Below, piece by piece: positions 29,185-38,027 of a DNA stretch of 64,000 bases. This DNA comes from Mycobacterium barrassiae. GTDB lineage: Bacteria > Actinomycetota > Actinomycetes > Mycobacteriales > Mycobacteriaceae. The position numbers and the translations under genes are program-made. The first letter of the stretch is position 1. Every line of letters starts with the position of its first letter. The DNA lies in assembly GCF_025822765.1 (NCBI RefSeq), contig NZ_JACKUK010000028.1:1-64000 (forward strand). The letters run 5' to 3'. The notes below the pieces were generated by a model, which worked only from the letters and a program-made list of their open reading frames with translations, did no database searches and was not told the origin of the DNA.

Positions 29185-29837
29185 CGAGTCTCGACCGCAC
29201 AGGCGCGGTTTTCGTGTTGACGCTCGGGGACGACGAGAACCGCTTTCACCCGGATCGACTGACCGCTATCAACGCCGCGCTCGACGAGGTCGAGGCGGCC
29301 GACGGCGCCAAGGCGGTGGTCACGACGGGTTCCGGAAAGTTCTACTCGAACGGACTGGACCTGGATTTCATGGCCGCCAACCCGGACAGGGCCGAGGCGA
29401 ACCTGTCCGATGTCCACGCGTTGTTCGCGCGGGTGCTGGTGTTCCCCGCGCCGATCATCGCCGCGGTGCAGGGGCACGCGTTCGCCGCGGGCGCGATGCT
29501 GACGCTGGCACACGATCAGATCGTCATGCGGGCCGACCGCGGCTACTTCTGCCTGCCCGAGGTCGATCTGGGCATTCCGTTCACCGCGGGCATGAACGCG
29601 CTCATTCGCTCGCGGCTACCGATCGCGACGGCGCACGAGGCGATGACGACCGCACGCCGCTACGGCGGCGAGGACGCCCAGCGCGCCGGCATCGTCGCCG
29701 CAACGGCGGGCGAAGGAGAGGTGCTCGATGTCGCGGTGGCACGGGCCGAGGCGCTCGCCCCGAAGGCGGGGCCGGTGTTCGGGGCGATCAAGGCCCGGCT
29801 CTACGCCGAGGTCATCGCCGAGTTGACGGCCGGCTGA
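29181..29837 (+). CDS. Enoyl-CoA hydratase/isomerase family protein
   Basis: This 218-residue crotonase-fold protein is shorter than the usual 255-270 residues, lacking much of the C-terminal helical region. The oxyanion-hole glycine motifs are recognisable in SGKFYSNGLDLDFM and VQGHAFAAGAML. Glutamate at PEVDLGIPF matches one of the catalytic positions, as in the ECI2/delta-isomerase-like members. It probably acts on an acyl-CoA. The ATG at 29181 is used because the upstream part of the frame lacks family similarity. Its stop abuts the stop of the convergent methyltransferase gene. Confidence 0.75.
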   Translation: MTSLDRTGAVFVLTLGDDENRFHPDRLTAINAALDEVEAADGAKAVVTTGSGKFYSNGLDLDFMAANPDRAEANLSDVHALFARVLVFPAPIIAAVQGHAFAAGAMLTLAHDQIVMRADRGYFCLPEVDLGIPFTAGMNALIRSRLPIATAHEAMTTARRYGGEDAQRAGIVAATAGEGEVLDVAVARAEALAPKAGPVFGAIKARLYAEVIAELTAG

Positions 29838-30656
29838 TCAAAACGCGTAGCGGTGGTACTGCGCCATGTAGCGCAGTGCCGGCACCGGTGACATCACGGT
29901 GGCCATCGCGCGGTAGTACCAGGCGACCTGACGGAAGGACGCGGTGTCGAACGGCGACTGGAAAGCCAGCAGCCGCACACCGGGGACCGCGTCGACGATG
30001 TCGTCGGGTCCGTTGATCGCCCAGTAGAGCGTCGCCCCGGCCCGCCGGACCACCGCATTGAGCCACTGCGATCTGATGCCGAGCCGGTTGAACGCGTCGA
30101 ACTGCAGTTCCCCGGACGGGAAGGCATCGACGATGCGACGAAACAGGGCAATGCCGTCGGATTCGGTGAGGTACATGGTCAGCCCCTCGGCGATCATCAG
30201 CGTCGGCCTGTCCGAGCGCACCTCGGCCAGCCAAGCCGGATCGGTCACCGATGCGGCGACGACGTGGTAGTGGTCCCGACTCGGGAACAGTTGCCTGCGC
30301 AGTTCGGCGACGTCGGGATAGTCGACGTCGTACCACTCGACCCCCGGACCGGGATCGAGCCGGAACGCGCGCGCGTCGAGTCCGCAACCGAGGTGCACCA
30401 CGTTGGCTTCGGGGTTGATCGCCAGAAACTGCCTGGCCCAGTGGTCGAAGTGGGCGCTGCGGGTGGTCACCGACGGCGAATTCGCTTTGGTGATCGACGT
30501 CTTCGACCAGTCGTAGTCGATGCGGTCGACGATGTCCTTGGCCCACTGGTCGCCCAGTATCGGCTTCGGCAGGTCGGCGTCGAGGGCCTTGGCGTAGAAG
30601 GTGGCCAGCATGGTCTGCGGTGCACCCGACAGGTCGACGTGCAGTTTCTCGCCCAC
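29838..30656 (-). CDS. LCMT-type SAM-dependent methyltransferase (Rv0145/Rv0146 family)
   Basis: This 272-residue member of the leucine carboxyl methyltransferase-like family is of a type present in many copies in mycobacteria. Motif I is VVHLGCGLDARAFRL; WYDVDYPDV and the MIAEGLTMYL motif follow. Substrates of this mycobacterial group are mostly unknown. The frame is open much further upstream, but GTG 30656 has TAGCCT 8 bases before it and lies just ahead of the conserved region, so I use it. Divergent from the amidohydrolase gene. Confidence 0.8.
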   Translation of the reverse strand: MGEKLHVDLSGAPQTMLATFYAKALDADLPKPILGDQWAKDIVDRIDYDWSKTSITKANSPSVTTRSAHFDHWARQFLAINPEANVVHLGCGLDARAFRLDPGPGVEWYDVDYPDVAELRRQLFPSRDHYHVVAASVTDPAWLAEVRSDRPTLMIAEGLTMYLTESDGIALFRRIVDAFPSGELQFDAFNRLGIRSQWLNAVVRRAGATLYWAINGPDDIVDAVPGVRLLAFQSPFDTASFRQVAWYYRAMATVMSPVPALRYMAQYHRYAF

Positions 30657-30664
30657 AACTTCCG

Positions 30665-30735
30665 AGGCTAGACGCGGCGCGATCCAACCCGCCAGCGGCT
30701 GAACACTGTACGGCGTGGCGTTCAACGAATAGCGT
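30665..30735. promoter_or_regulatory. Divergent near-leaderless promoters
   Basis: On the minus strand TAGCCT (30670-30665) ends 8 bases before the methyltransferase GTG. On the plus strand TAGCGT (30730-30735) ends 8 bases before the amidohydrolase ATG. The two face away from each other in an 87-bp gap. Confidence 0.4.
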
Positions 30736-30743
30736 TGACATAC

Positions 30744-31682
30744 ATGCGGATCGACGTGCACGCCCACTATTGGACCGAGGCCTATCTCGACATGCTCGTC
30801 GGCCTCGGCAGGACCGACACCGCCACCCAGCGGGGGATCGGCGCGGGCGACGGTGACGAACTCGATGCGCGGCTGCGTTTGATGGACCGGGCAGGCGTCG
30901 ACCTGCAGGTGCTCTCGGCGGCGCCGCAGTTGCCGTACGGCGCCGACGCCGACCGGGCCGTCGCCGCAGCGCGGCGGGTCAACGACGAGTACGCCGCCCT
31001 GGTGTCCGCCCACCCCGACCGCTTCCGCGCGTTCGCCGCCACCCCGATGCCGCATATCGACGCATCGCTCGCCGAAATGGCCCGTGCCCTCGACGAATTG
31101 GGGATGGTCGGCGTCACGATGAACACCAGCGTGCTGGGCGACGCGATCACCGATGCGAACTTCGAGCCGATCTTCGCCGAGCTCGACGCCCGTAACGCGG
31201 TGCTGTACCTGCACCCGTCGGGCAACGGCGCGTGCTCACCGCTGGTCACCGACCACAACATCACGTGGATGGTCGGCGCGCCGTTCGAGGACACCATCGC
31301 GGCGATGCAGCTGATCACCTCCGGGCACCTGCAGAGATATCCCGGGGTCAAGATCATCTGCTCACATCTCGGCGGCGCTCTGCCGATGTTCACGCGGCGG
31401 GCCGACGACCACCTCGTATGGGAGGCGCCCGACACACCGGAGCCGCCGAGCCAGGCTGTGCACCGGCTGTGGTTCGACACCGTGAGCCATTGCCACGGGC
31501 CCGCTTTGCGTTGCGCCATAGACTCTTTCGGCGCCGACCGGATTCTGCTCGGCACCGACTTCCCCTACGAGGACGGCGACACGTTCGTGCGCGCAGTCGA
31601 CTACGTGACGGAGGTCGCCGACCCCGGCGAAGCGCATGCGATCCTCGATGCGAACGCCATGGCGCTGTTCCGGCTCACCTAG
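30744..31682 (+). CDS. Amidohydrolase family protein (ACMSD-like)
   Basis: This 312-residue TIM-barrel metal-dependent hydrolase/decarboxylase is related to 2-amino-3-carboxymuconate-6-semialdehyde decarboxylase. The metal site HxH is in MRIDVHAHYW, further ligands are in YLHPSGN and CSHLGGALP, and the catalytic aspartate is in LLGTDFPYEDGD. Members decarboxylate or hydrolyse aromatic or cyclic acids. The start ATG 30744 gives a protein that begins directly with the metal motif, as usual. Its last four bases overlap the stop of the convergent sigma-factor gene. Confidence 0.82.
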   Translation: MRIDVHAHYWTEAYLDMLVGLGRTDTATQRGIGAGDGDELDARLRLMDRAGVDLQVLSAAPQLPYGADADRAVAAARRVNDEYAALVSAHPDRFRAFAATPMPHIDASLAEMARALDELGMVGVTMNTSVLGDAITDANFEPIFAELDARNAVLYLHPSGNGACSPLVTDHNITWMVGAPFEDTIAAMQLITSGHLQRYPGVKIICSHLGGALPMFTRRADDHLVWEAPDTPEPPSQAVHRLWFDTVSHCHGPALRCAIDSFGADRILLGTDFPYEDGDTFVRAVDYVTEVADPGEAHAILDANAMALFRLT

Positions 31683-32296
31683 GCCGCCATCGCCAGATCC
31701 TCGGTGAACACCGTCTCCAGGGTGTTCAGGTCGCCCGACTGTGCGGCCGCGGTCAACGCCACCACCAGTCGTCTCTGGTCCGCGTCGCTGGGTTCGTCGC
31801 GCCGTTCTGCGGCAAGGTGTTTGCGTGCACGACTGACGAGTTGGCGTGCGTTCGCCTGGCTCACCTCGATGATGGCCGCGACCTCCGCGTACGAATAGTC
31901 GAAGGCCTCCCGCAGCACGTAAGCGGCGCGTTCCGGCGGTGACAGCCGCTGGAGCAGGGTGAGCGCGGCAAGTTCCAGCGCCTCGCACTGTTCGATGCAG
32001 AGCAGCGGGTCGGCGTCGTGGTCGACGGGGTCGGGCACCCAATGGGTGACGTGGGTTTCGTGTCGCGCGCGTGCCGACTGCGCCGAGTTGAGGGAGAGCC
32101 GCTTGGTGGTGGTGGTCAGGAAGGCGAGCGGGTCCAGCACGACGCTGCGATCGCACAACTGCCACCTCAGCCAGGCTTCCTGCACGATGTCCTCGGCCTC
32201 GGCGCCGTCATGCAGAATACGAAAGGCAATGCTGAACAGGCGATCTCGACAACCGAGGAACGTGACCGCAGCCTCCTCGAGCGTTTCGTTCGACAT
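31679..32296 (-). CDS. ECF sigma factor, SigJ-like, shortened C-terminal extension
   Basis: This 205-residue protein contains sigma region 2 (RLFSIAFRILHDGAEAEDIVQEAWLR) and region 4 (LSPPERAAYVLREAFDYSYAEVAAIIEVSQANARQLVSRARKHL). Full-length SigJ/ECF41-type factors carry a SnoaL-like C-terminal domain and reach about 290-310 residues. Here that domain stops after about 30 residues (LTAAAQSGDLNTLETVFTED). In such factors the extension controls activity, so the truncation may change regulation. No anti-sigma gene is seen. The gene lies 27 bp downstream of an SDR gene on the same strand, a pairing typical of these sigma factors. Confidence 0.82.
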   Translation of the reverse strand: MSNETLEEAAVTFLGCRDRLFSIAFRILHDGAEAEDIVQEAWLRWQLCDRSVVLDPLAFLTTTTKRLSLNSAQSARARHETHVTHWVPDPVDHDADPLLCIEQCEALELAALTLLQRLSPPERAAYVLREAFDYSYAEVAAIIEVSQANARQLVSRARKHLAAERRDEPSDADQRRLVVALTAAAQSGDLNTLETVFTEDLAMAA

Positions 32297-32323
32297 GTCA
32301 ATCCTTTTCGCTCAGAAGGGGCG

Positions 32324-33046
32324 TCAGACAGCCGAGCCGCCGCCGTCGACGTGCAAGGTGGAGCCGGTGATGAAGCTGGCTCGTGGTGAAGCGAGAAAAA
32401 GCACTGCCTCGGCGATTTCGGCGGCGTGCGCGGTCCGGCCAAGCGGAAGCGCGCGGCCGAGCTCTTCGTTGGTCTCGCCCCATTCGGCCGCCACACCTTC
32501 GGTGCGGGTCGGGCCCGGTGCGACGGTATTCACCCGCACCCCCTGCGTGCCGAACTCGGCGGCCCACGTGCGGGTCAGCGACTCCAGCGCAGCCTTCGAC
32601 GCGCTGTATCCGGATGCCCCTGCGACGCCCTTGGACGCGACCATGGACGTGACGTTGACGATGCTGCCGCGACCGCGTTCCAGCATGCCCGGCACCAGGC
32701 CGGCCACCAGGAAGTACGCCCCGCGGACGTTGGTGTCGAAGATCGACTCGAATACGGTGACGTCCTGTTCGACGGTGAGGGCGCCGGTGAAGTTCGCCGC
32801 GTTGTTCACGACGATGTCGACGTTGCCGGCCTGCTGCACGAGCGAGCGCACCGACTCCATGTCCGACAGGTCGGCCTGCACGAAGCGGGCGTTCTCGCCG
32901 AGTCGGGCGGCGGCCTGCTCACCGCGCTCGGGGTCGCGGCCGGAGATGATGACCGTTGCCCCTTCGCAGGCCATCAGCCGGGCCGATTCCCAGCCGATCC
33001 CCGCGGTTCCACCGGTGACCAATGCGACCTGATCTGCGAGTTCCAC
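32324..33046 (-). CDS. Short-chain dehydrogenase/reductase
   Basis: This 240-residue classical SDR has the cofactor motif TGGTAGIG (residues 11-18), NNAA at 85-88, and the catalytic YSASK preceded by the serine in VNVTSMVASKG. It ends VDGGGSAV, as is normal. It is likely an NAD(P)-dependent alcohol dehydrogenase or ketoreductase. It is cotranscribed with the ECF sigma gene 27 bp downstream and may be the metabolic partner of that sigma factor. Confidence 0.85.
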   Translation of the reverse strand: MELADQVALVTGGTAGIGWESARLMACEGATVIISGRDPERGEQAAARLGENARFVQADLSDMESVRSLVQQAGNVDIVVNNAANFTGALTVEQDVTVFESIFDTNVRGAYFLVAGLVPGMLERGRGSIVNVTSMVASKGVAGASGYSASKAALESLTRTWAAEFGTQGVRVNTVAPGPTRTEGVAAEWGETNEELGRALPLGRTAHAAEIAEAVLFLASPRASFITGSTLHVDGGGSAV

Positions 33047-33112
33047 AACTCCATCGTCGCGATCGCGGCGGCGTGGCGGACCCTTGAAAGTCCGTAGTTG
33101 AACCGTGGTCCG

Positions 33113-35887
33113 CTAGGTGACCTCGGCCCGCCCTCGCAGCTGCCTGCGGGACTTGATGCCGAGCTTGGCGAAGACCTTGCGCAGGTGCCATTCGACGGTG
33201 TGTGCGCTGATGAACAGCTGTGCGCCGATCTCCTGGTTGGTCAGCCCGGAGCCGGCGAGCTGCGCGATCTGCGCCTCCTGCGGCGTCAGCCCTTCGCCTG
33301 ATCCGACGGCCTGTTTACGTGTCTTCTCGCCGGTCACCAGGAGTTCGCGCCGCGCCCGCTCTGCGAACGCCTCGGCCCCCATGCGAACGAACATCTCGTG
33401 CGCGATCCCGAGCTGTTCGCGCGCGTCCACCCGCCGGTGCTCGCGGCGCAACCACTCGCCGTACACCAGATGCGAGCGTGCGAGATACACGCGCATTCGG
33501 GTCCTGCCGAGACGATCGATCGCTTCGCGGTAGTGCTCCTCCGCGGTCTGGTCGTCGGCGATCAGGGCACGGCAGCGCGCCAATGTGCCGAGCACCCAAT
33601 CGGTTCCGGCGGCCGCCTGCGTCTCCATGTTTGCGACCCCGTCGGCCGCCACCTCGGGTTCGCCGCACCGGGCCGCCGCCTCGATGAGCTCGGCCAGCGC
33701 CAGCCGGTAGGGACCGAGATCCTCGTGTTCGCACGCTTGCTGTGCGGCGCGCAACGCTTCCCCGTAATGGCCGAGACCGTTGTGGAGTATCGCGGTCATA
33801 CAGCCGACCAAGCCGGTGATCCTGCCCTCCCCCCGGGACGTCGCGAGTGCCGTCGTGCCCTCCAACAGCCGCCTCGCCTCGGCCTCGGCGCCGCGCCACA
33901 CCGTCAGCGATATCTCGTGGTACCGCACCGGTGCGTAGCCGGTTGCGGTGGAGATGGAGTTGGCCTCCTCGATCAGCGCGGCCGCCGCGTCGAGCTCTCC
34001 TGCGAACACGTGGCTGCCCGCACGTGTCGCCAGGGCGAGCGGAAGCATGGCGAGCGCCCCCGCTTCGCGCGCGAGCCGCACCGCCGTCGTTCCGACTTCA
34101 TGCCACAGCTCGTCGTCCCACAGCTCACCGGCCGCACACTCCTGCGCGATCGGAAAGCCCTGCCAGAACAAACGCATGACGTCACCGTCGGTGTGCCGGC
34201 CGGTCGCGAGAACCTGGGTCATCGCCGAGCGCAACGTCGGCAGGCTCGCCATGTGCCCGTCGGTGAACCGCAGCGCAAGCCCGTCCAGCAGAAGATCGTT
34301 CGGGCGCGGCGGTTGGGGTCCCTGCGGTGCGTGGCGGGCCGGTTCCGCCACCACGATCGGCCCACCGTGCGGGCACAGCCGGCCCGCGTACATTGCGGCC
34401 GCCAGGGCATCGAGGTATGTCTCCCTGGCAAGCGCATCGTCGAGCCCTTCCAGACCGCGAGCGGCATGGAGCAGTCCGAGCGCGGTGTCGGCGACCGGTG
34501 GGGCGCCGTCGCCTCCGCCCCGGCTCTGGACGAAGGCGATCCGGGCGCGCAAGCGTGCGACCTGCGCGCGCTGCAGGTCGTCCAACGGACTCATCTCCGC
34601 GATCGCCAGCAGGCCATAGGCCGCCTCCGACGACGTGGCCGCGAACTTCGCCTCCGCGGCGGCCAGTGCCCTGGCGCCGCGCCGCGCCGGATCGGCGGTG
34701 AGCTCCGTCGCCCGTTCCAGAAATGCCGCAGCGGCGGCCACACCGCCACGCGCCGCGGCCCGTTCCGCGGAACACTCGAGTTCGTCTGCCACCTCGTCGT
34801 CGGTGCCCAGGGTGGCGTTGGCGCCGTGCCATGCACGACGGTCCGGATCGGAGTGCGGGTCGGTCTCCTCGGCGAGCGCGCGGTGAGCCGCCCTGCGGTC
34901 GTCGACGTCCGCGGCGAGGTAGGCGGCCGAGCGCATGAGCGGATGGCGGAATCGCACCCGCGTATCGATCTCGATGAGTCCCTCGGCCTCGGCGTGGGCG
35001 GCGACGTCCGGCGTGATGCCCATCCGTCGTGCCGCCCGAATCAGGAGGGCCTTGTCGCCGACGGGTTCCGCCGCGGCCGTGAGCAACAGTTTCTGGGTGG
35101 GCATGGGAAGTGACTGGACACGTCGCACAAAGCTCTGCTCGATGTGACCCGACGGAGCACGCGCGTCGGGACGGCCGAAGCCACCCTCGGTCGCCGCGGG
35201 ATCGCGGGGCAACTCCAGCAGCGCGAGCGGATTGCCGCGCGCCTCGGCGATGATCCGTTCCCGCACGCGCTCATCCATGTGGCCGCGGATGACGGAGTCC
35301 AGCAGGGTTCGCGCATCGCCGTCAGACAACCCGCCAATCCTCAGCTCCGGCAAGCCTTTTAATTCGTCGTCGTGTCCGTCTCGGACGGTGAAGACCAGGG
35401 CGACGGGTTCGGCGAGCAGGCGGCGTGCAACGAACGCGAGGGTCTGCGCGGAGACGCGGTCGAGCCACTGTGCATCGTCGATGACACAGAGCAGCGGCTG
35501 GTCTGTGGTTGCCTCCGCCAACAGGCTCAGGACGGCGAGGCCGACGAGGAAGCGCTCGGGGGCGGGGCCTGCGCTCTGCCCGAATGCGATGGCCAGTGCG
35601 TCGCGCTGGGGAGCCGGCAGCCGATCGAGCTGGTCCAGCATCGGAGCGCACAGCTGGTGCAGTGCGGCGAACGCCAGGTCGAAGTCGGCCTCGACGCCGA
35701 CCGCCCGGGTGGTGCGGAAGCCGGTCGCCCGGTCGGCGACGTAGTCGAGCAGGGCGGTTTTGCCGACGCCGGACTCGCCGCGCAGTACCAGCACCTGGCT
35801 CTCGCCCGTGCGGGCAGCGTCGATCAAGCGGTCCAGCGCCTTGCACTCGTCGCTTCGTCCGAGCAGGCGCTGATCGTTGCCAGCCAT
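33113..35887 (-). CDS. Large ATP-binding LuxR-family (LAL) regulator
   Basis: This 924-residue protein starts with an AAA/STAND ATPase (Walker A RGESGVGKTALL, residues 36-47; Walker B-like LLCVIDDAQWL). A long TPR-like helical sensor region follows. It ends with a LuxR helix-turn-helix (LTPQEAQIAQLAGSGLTNQE, then SAHTVEWHLRKVFAKLGIKS, about residues 860-910). Such MalT-like regulators activate transcription when ligand and ATP bind. It lies between the epimerase (33 bp upstream) and the SDR/sigma pair (66 bp downstream), all on one strand. Its target is unknown. Confidence 0.88.
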   Translation of the reverse strand: MAGNDQRLLGRSDECKALDRLIDAARTGESQVLVLRGESGVGKTALLDYVADRATGFRTTRAVGVEADFDLAFAALHQLCAPMLDQLDRLPAPQRDALAIAFGQSAGPAPERFLVGLAVLSLLAEATTDQPLLCVIDDAQWLDRVSAQTLAFVARRLLAEPVALVFTVRDGHDDELKGLPELRIGGLSDGDARTLLDSVIRGHMDERVRERIIAEARGNPLALLELPRDPAATEGGFGRPDARAPSGHIEQSFVRRVQSLPMPTQKLLLTAAAEPVGDKALLIRAARRMGITPDVAAHAEAEGLIEIDTRVRFRHPLMRSAAYLAADVDDRRAAHRALAEETDPHSDPDRRAWHGANATLGTDDEVADELECSAERAAARGGVAAAAAFLERATELTADPARRGARALAAAEAKFAATSSEAAYGLLAIAEMSPLDDLQRAQVARLRARIAFVQSRGGGDGAPPVADTALGLLHAARGLEGLDDALARETYLDALAAAMYAGRLCPHGGPIVVAEPARHAPQGPQPPRPNDLLLDGLALRFTDGHMASLPTLRSAMTQVLATGRHTDGDVMRLFWQGFPIAQECAAGELWDDELWHEVGTTAVRLAREAGALAMLPLALATRAGSHVFAGELDAAAALIEEANSISTATGYAPVRYHEISLTVWRGAEAEARRLLEGTTALATSRGEGRITGLVGCMTAILHNGLGHYGEALRAAQQACEHEDLGPYRLALAELIEAAARCGEPEVAADGVANMETQAAAGTDWVLGTLARCRALIADDQTAEEHYREAIDRLGRTRMRVYLARSHLVYGEWLRREHRRVDAREQLGIAHEMFVRMGAEAFAERARRELLVTGEKTRKQAVGSGEGLTPQEAQIAQLAGSGLTNQEIGAQLFISAHTVEWHLRKVFAKLGIKSRRQLRGRAEVT

Positions 35888-35920
35888 TAGTACCGCCCGA
35901 TCTTGATGCCCGGATTCAGG

Positions 35921-36949
35921 CTAGCCGGTGGCGCTCTCCGGGGCAGAGGTGTCTTTGCGCCGGGCCCTGCGCAGGCCGACCCAGAATCGGGCGGCCTCAC
36001 GGATCGACTCTTCGACGGGCCTCGGCTCCCAGCCCAGTTCCCTCTTGGCCTTGGAGCAGTCGACGGGCGCTTCGGCGCGCATGAGGCGCAGGGACCCCAG
36101 CGACAGTTGTTCATCGGTGCCGCGCACGGTGGCTTTCACAGTGCCGAGCGCCGCCAGCGTGTACGCGAGGGGCAACGGGATCGATTTGGTGGGCGCGGGC
36201 ACACCGGCCGCCTCGGCGGCGATCCGCACGACCTCGGCGTTGCTGATCATCTTCTCCGAGATCAGATAGCGCTCGCCTACCCGGCCGCGTTCGGCCGCCA
36301 GCAGCAAGGCGCGCGCCGCATCGTCGATGCCGACCGCCTCGAGCTCGATCTTGTCCATCACGAACGGCAGCTTGCCGAACGCCGCGCCTGCGATGATCGC
36401 ACCGTGCGGCGTGCGGCCCCAGTCACCCGCGCCGTACGTCGTCGACACACACATGGCCACGGCAGGCAGGCCGTGCTCGCGTGCGTAGGACAGCACGAGT
36501 TCCTCGGCCTGCACCCGAGACCGCACGTAGGGCGTCAGTCCCTTGCCGCCGTCGGCGATGATGTCGTCCTCGGTGGCGACGTGGCCGCGCTTGCGGCCGA
36601 CGGTCACATAGCTGCTGGTGAAGATGAAGCGGTGCAGCCCAGCATCTTTCGCGATCTCCAGCACGTTGCGGGTGCCCTCGACGTTCGTGTGGAAGAGGGG
36701 CGCGGGATCGCGCAGCCAGCCGCGGGTGTCGACGACGCAGTAGTAGACGTCGCCGACTCCGCCCATCGCCGCGCGTAGGGTGTCGTTGTCCCAGATGTCG
36801 CCGACGAACCGTGTGACGTCGAGGTCGTCGATGCCGATGGTGTTGGCGGACTCGCGCACCATGACGCGTACGTCCTGGCCGCTCTCCGCGAGCTGGCGGG
36901 TGACGTGGCTGCCGAGGTATCCGTTGGCGCCGATGACAAGGGCGGTCAC
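35921..36949 (-). CDS. NAD-dependent epimerase/dehydratase, 3beta-HSD-like (Rv0139-like)
   Basis: This 342-residue extended SDR has the N-terminal motif VIGANGYLGSHV (residues 5-16). The usual YxxxK is YVRSRVQAEE, a variant in which R replaces K three positions after the Tyr-containing turn. Related proteins oxidise hydroxysteroids or reduce flavonols. The GTG start overlaps the NTF2 gene by 4 bp, and both are downstream of a KstR-type box. This suggests a role in steroid or cholesterol-derived metabolism, which is inference. Confidence 0.8.
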   Translation of the reverse strand: MTALVIGANGYLGSHVTRQLAESGQDVRVMVRESANTIGIDDLDVTRFVGDIWDNDTLRAAMGGVGDVYYCVVDTRGWLRDPAPLFHTNVEGTRNVLEIAKDAGLHRFIFTSSYVTVGRKRGHVATEDDIIADGGKGLTPYVRSRVQAEELVLSYAREHGLPAVAMCVSTTYGAGDWGRTPHGAIIAGAAFGKLPFVMDKIELEAVGIDDAARALLLAAERGRVGERYLISEKMISNAEVVRIAAEAAGVPAPTKSIPLPLAYTLAALGTVKATVRGTDEQLSLGSLRLMRAEAPVDCSKAKRELGWEPRPVEESIREAARFWVGLRRARRKDTSAPESATG

Positions 36950-37452
36950 GCCTGACCTCCGTACTTCTTCAGCCAGTCGGCCGCCTCATCTGGCAAGCTG
37001 CCCAGCTCCTCGGCCTTGCGGCACCACTTCACCGCCGCCTTCACGAAACGCAGCGGGTTGTAGACGTCCTCCTGGCGGCACCAAAGGCCGTCGCCCGCGT
37101 AGGTGATGATCGAGATGTTGGTGGCGCTGATGATCGTGCCGTCGCCGGGGTCGCGCATCGGATTGTCGAGTTCGCAGATCACTCGGCCGGTCGCTTCGTC
37201 GAAAACCTTCCACAGCGCCGGAAACGACGTCATGTAGCTGCCGGGGAAGGACTCCATCGTCGCCCAGATCCAGGGCCGCACCTCCTCGCGGCCCCGCATG
37301 GTGCCCGCGGCGTGTTCGACATAGGTCACGTCGGGTGTGTACTGCTCAACCCATGGATCCCAGTCCCGGGTCTGAGCGGCGCGGTCTACCGTCGCCTCGA
37401 ACTTTTCGAACGCCGCGGCCAGCTCGTCGCGGCTGAAGGTTGGGCTCGTCAC
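36946..37452 (-). CDS. NTF2/SnoaL-like protein (Rv0138-like)
   Basis: This 168-residue alpha+beta barrel protein belongs to the family that includes ketosteroid isomerase. Recognisable segments are [19 protein letters not shown] and [16 protein letters not shown]. The frame extends 18 codons further upstream to 37506, but that would place the KstR-type palindrome inside the gene. The GTG at 37452, 9 bp downstream of the palindrome, is therefore preferred. It overlaps the epimerase gene by 4 bp; the two form one unit, as in Rv0138-Rv0139. Confidence 0.78.
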   Translation of the reverse strand: MTSPTFSRDELAAAFEKFEATVDRAAQTRDWDPWVEQYTPDVTYVEHAAGTMRGREEVRPWIWATMESFPGSYMTSFPALWKVFDEATGRVICELDNPMRDPGDGTIISATNISIITYAGDGLWCRQEDVYNPLRFVKAAVKWCRKAEELGSLPDEAADWLKKYGGQA

Positions 37453-37461
37453 ATTCAGAAC

Positions 37462-37475
37462 TAGAACACGTTCTA
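37462..37475. promoter_or_regulatory. KstR-type operator
   Basis: TAGAACACGTTCTA matches the KstR consensus TNNAAC-NN-GTTNNA completely, with arms TAGAAC and GTTCTA. It stands 9 bp before the NTF2 gene start and 87 bp before the divergent msrB start. KstR is the cholesterol-catabolism repressor of mycobacteria and responds to a sterol-derived CoA ester. Confidence 0.75.
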
Positions 37476-37562
37476 CTGCTGTTTGTCGAGCATCGGGCGG
37501 CATCACAGTTTCGTAATCTCTGCGCGGAACACCGACGTCGCGCCGGCGGTTATGCAGGCACT

Positions 37563-38027
37563 ATGACGCAGCAATACAACAGGAATCCCGCCGCGGTGGC
37601 GGCCTTGTCGCCCGAGCAGTACCACGTCACCCAGGAGAACGGCACCGAGCGGCCGTTCACCGGTGAGTACTGGGACAACCATGAACCCGGCATCTACGTC
37701 GACGTGGTGTCCGGCGAGCCGCTGTTCGCGTCGGTCGACAAGTTCGAAAGCGGAACGGGTTGGCCCAGCTTCACTCGACCGCTTGACGCGGCCAACGTGG
37801 TGGAGAAGCGCGACTTCTCCCACCTGATGATCCGCACCGAGGTCCGGTCGGCGCAGGGCGACAGCCATCTCGGTCACGTGTTCAAGGACGGCCCGCGATC
37901 CGAGGGTGGGTTGCGCTACTGCATCAACTCGGCTTCGCTGAAGTTCATCCACCTCGACGATCTGGACGACGCGGGGTATGGCGAGTACAAGAAGCTCTTC
38001 ACAACACAGCGGGAGGCACAGGCATGA
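37563..38027 (+). CDS. msrB: Peptide-methionine (R)-S-oxide reductase, single-cysteine form
   Basis: This 154-residue MsrB reduces methionine-R-sulfoxide in proteins. The family motifs [14 protein letters not shown] and [11 protein letters not shown] are present, with the catalytic cysteine in RYCINS. It is the only cysteine in the protein: both zinc CxxC pairs and a resolving cysteine are absent. Regeneration must therefore involve an external thiol such as mycothiol/mycoredoxin, which is inferred. ATG 37563 is used; the longer frame has no support. msrA overlaps by 4 bp. Confidence 0.92.
   Translation: MTQQYNRNPAAVAALSPEQYHVTQENGTERPFTGEYWDNHEPGIYVDVVSGEPLFASVDKFESGTGWPSFTRPLDAANVVEKRDFSHLMIRTEVRSAQGDSHLGHVFKDGPRSEGGLRYCINSASLKFIHLDDLDDAGYGEYKKLFTTQREAQA

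Noticed and set aside
37453-37506. Longer start for the NTF2-like gene
   Set aside because: It would put the KstR-type palindrome inside the coding sequence.
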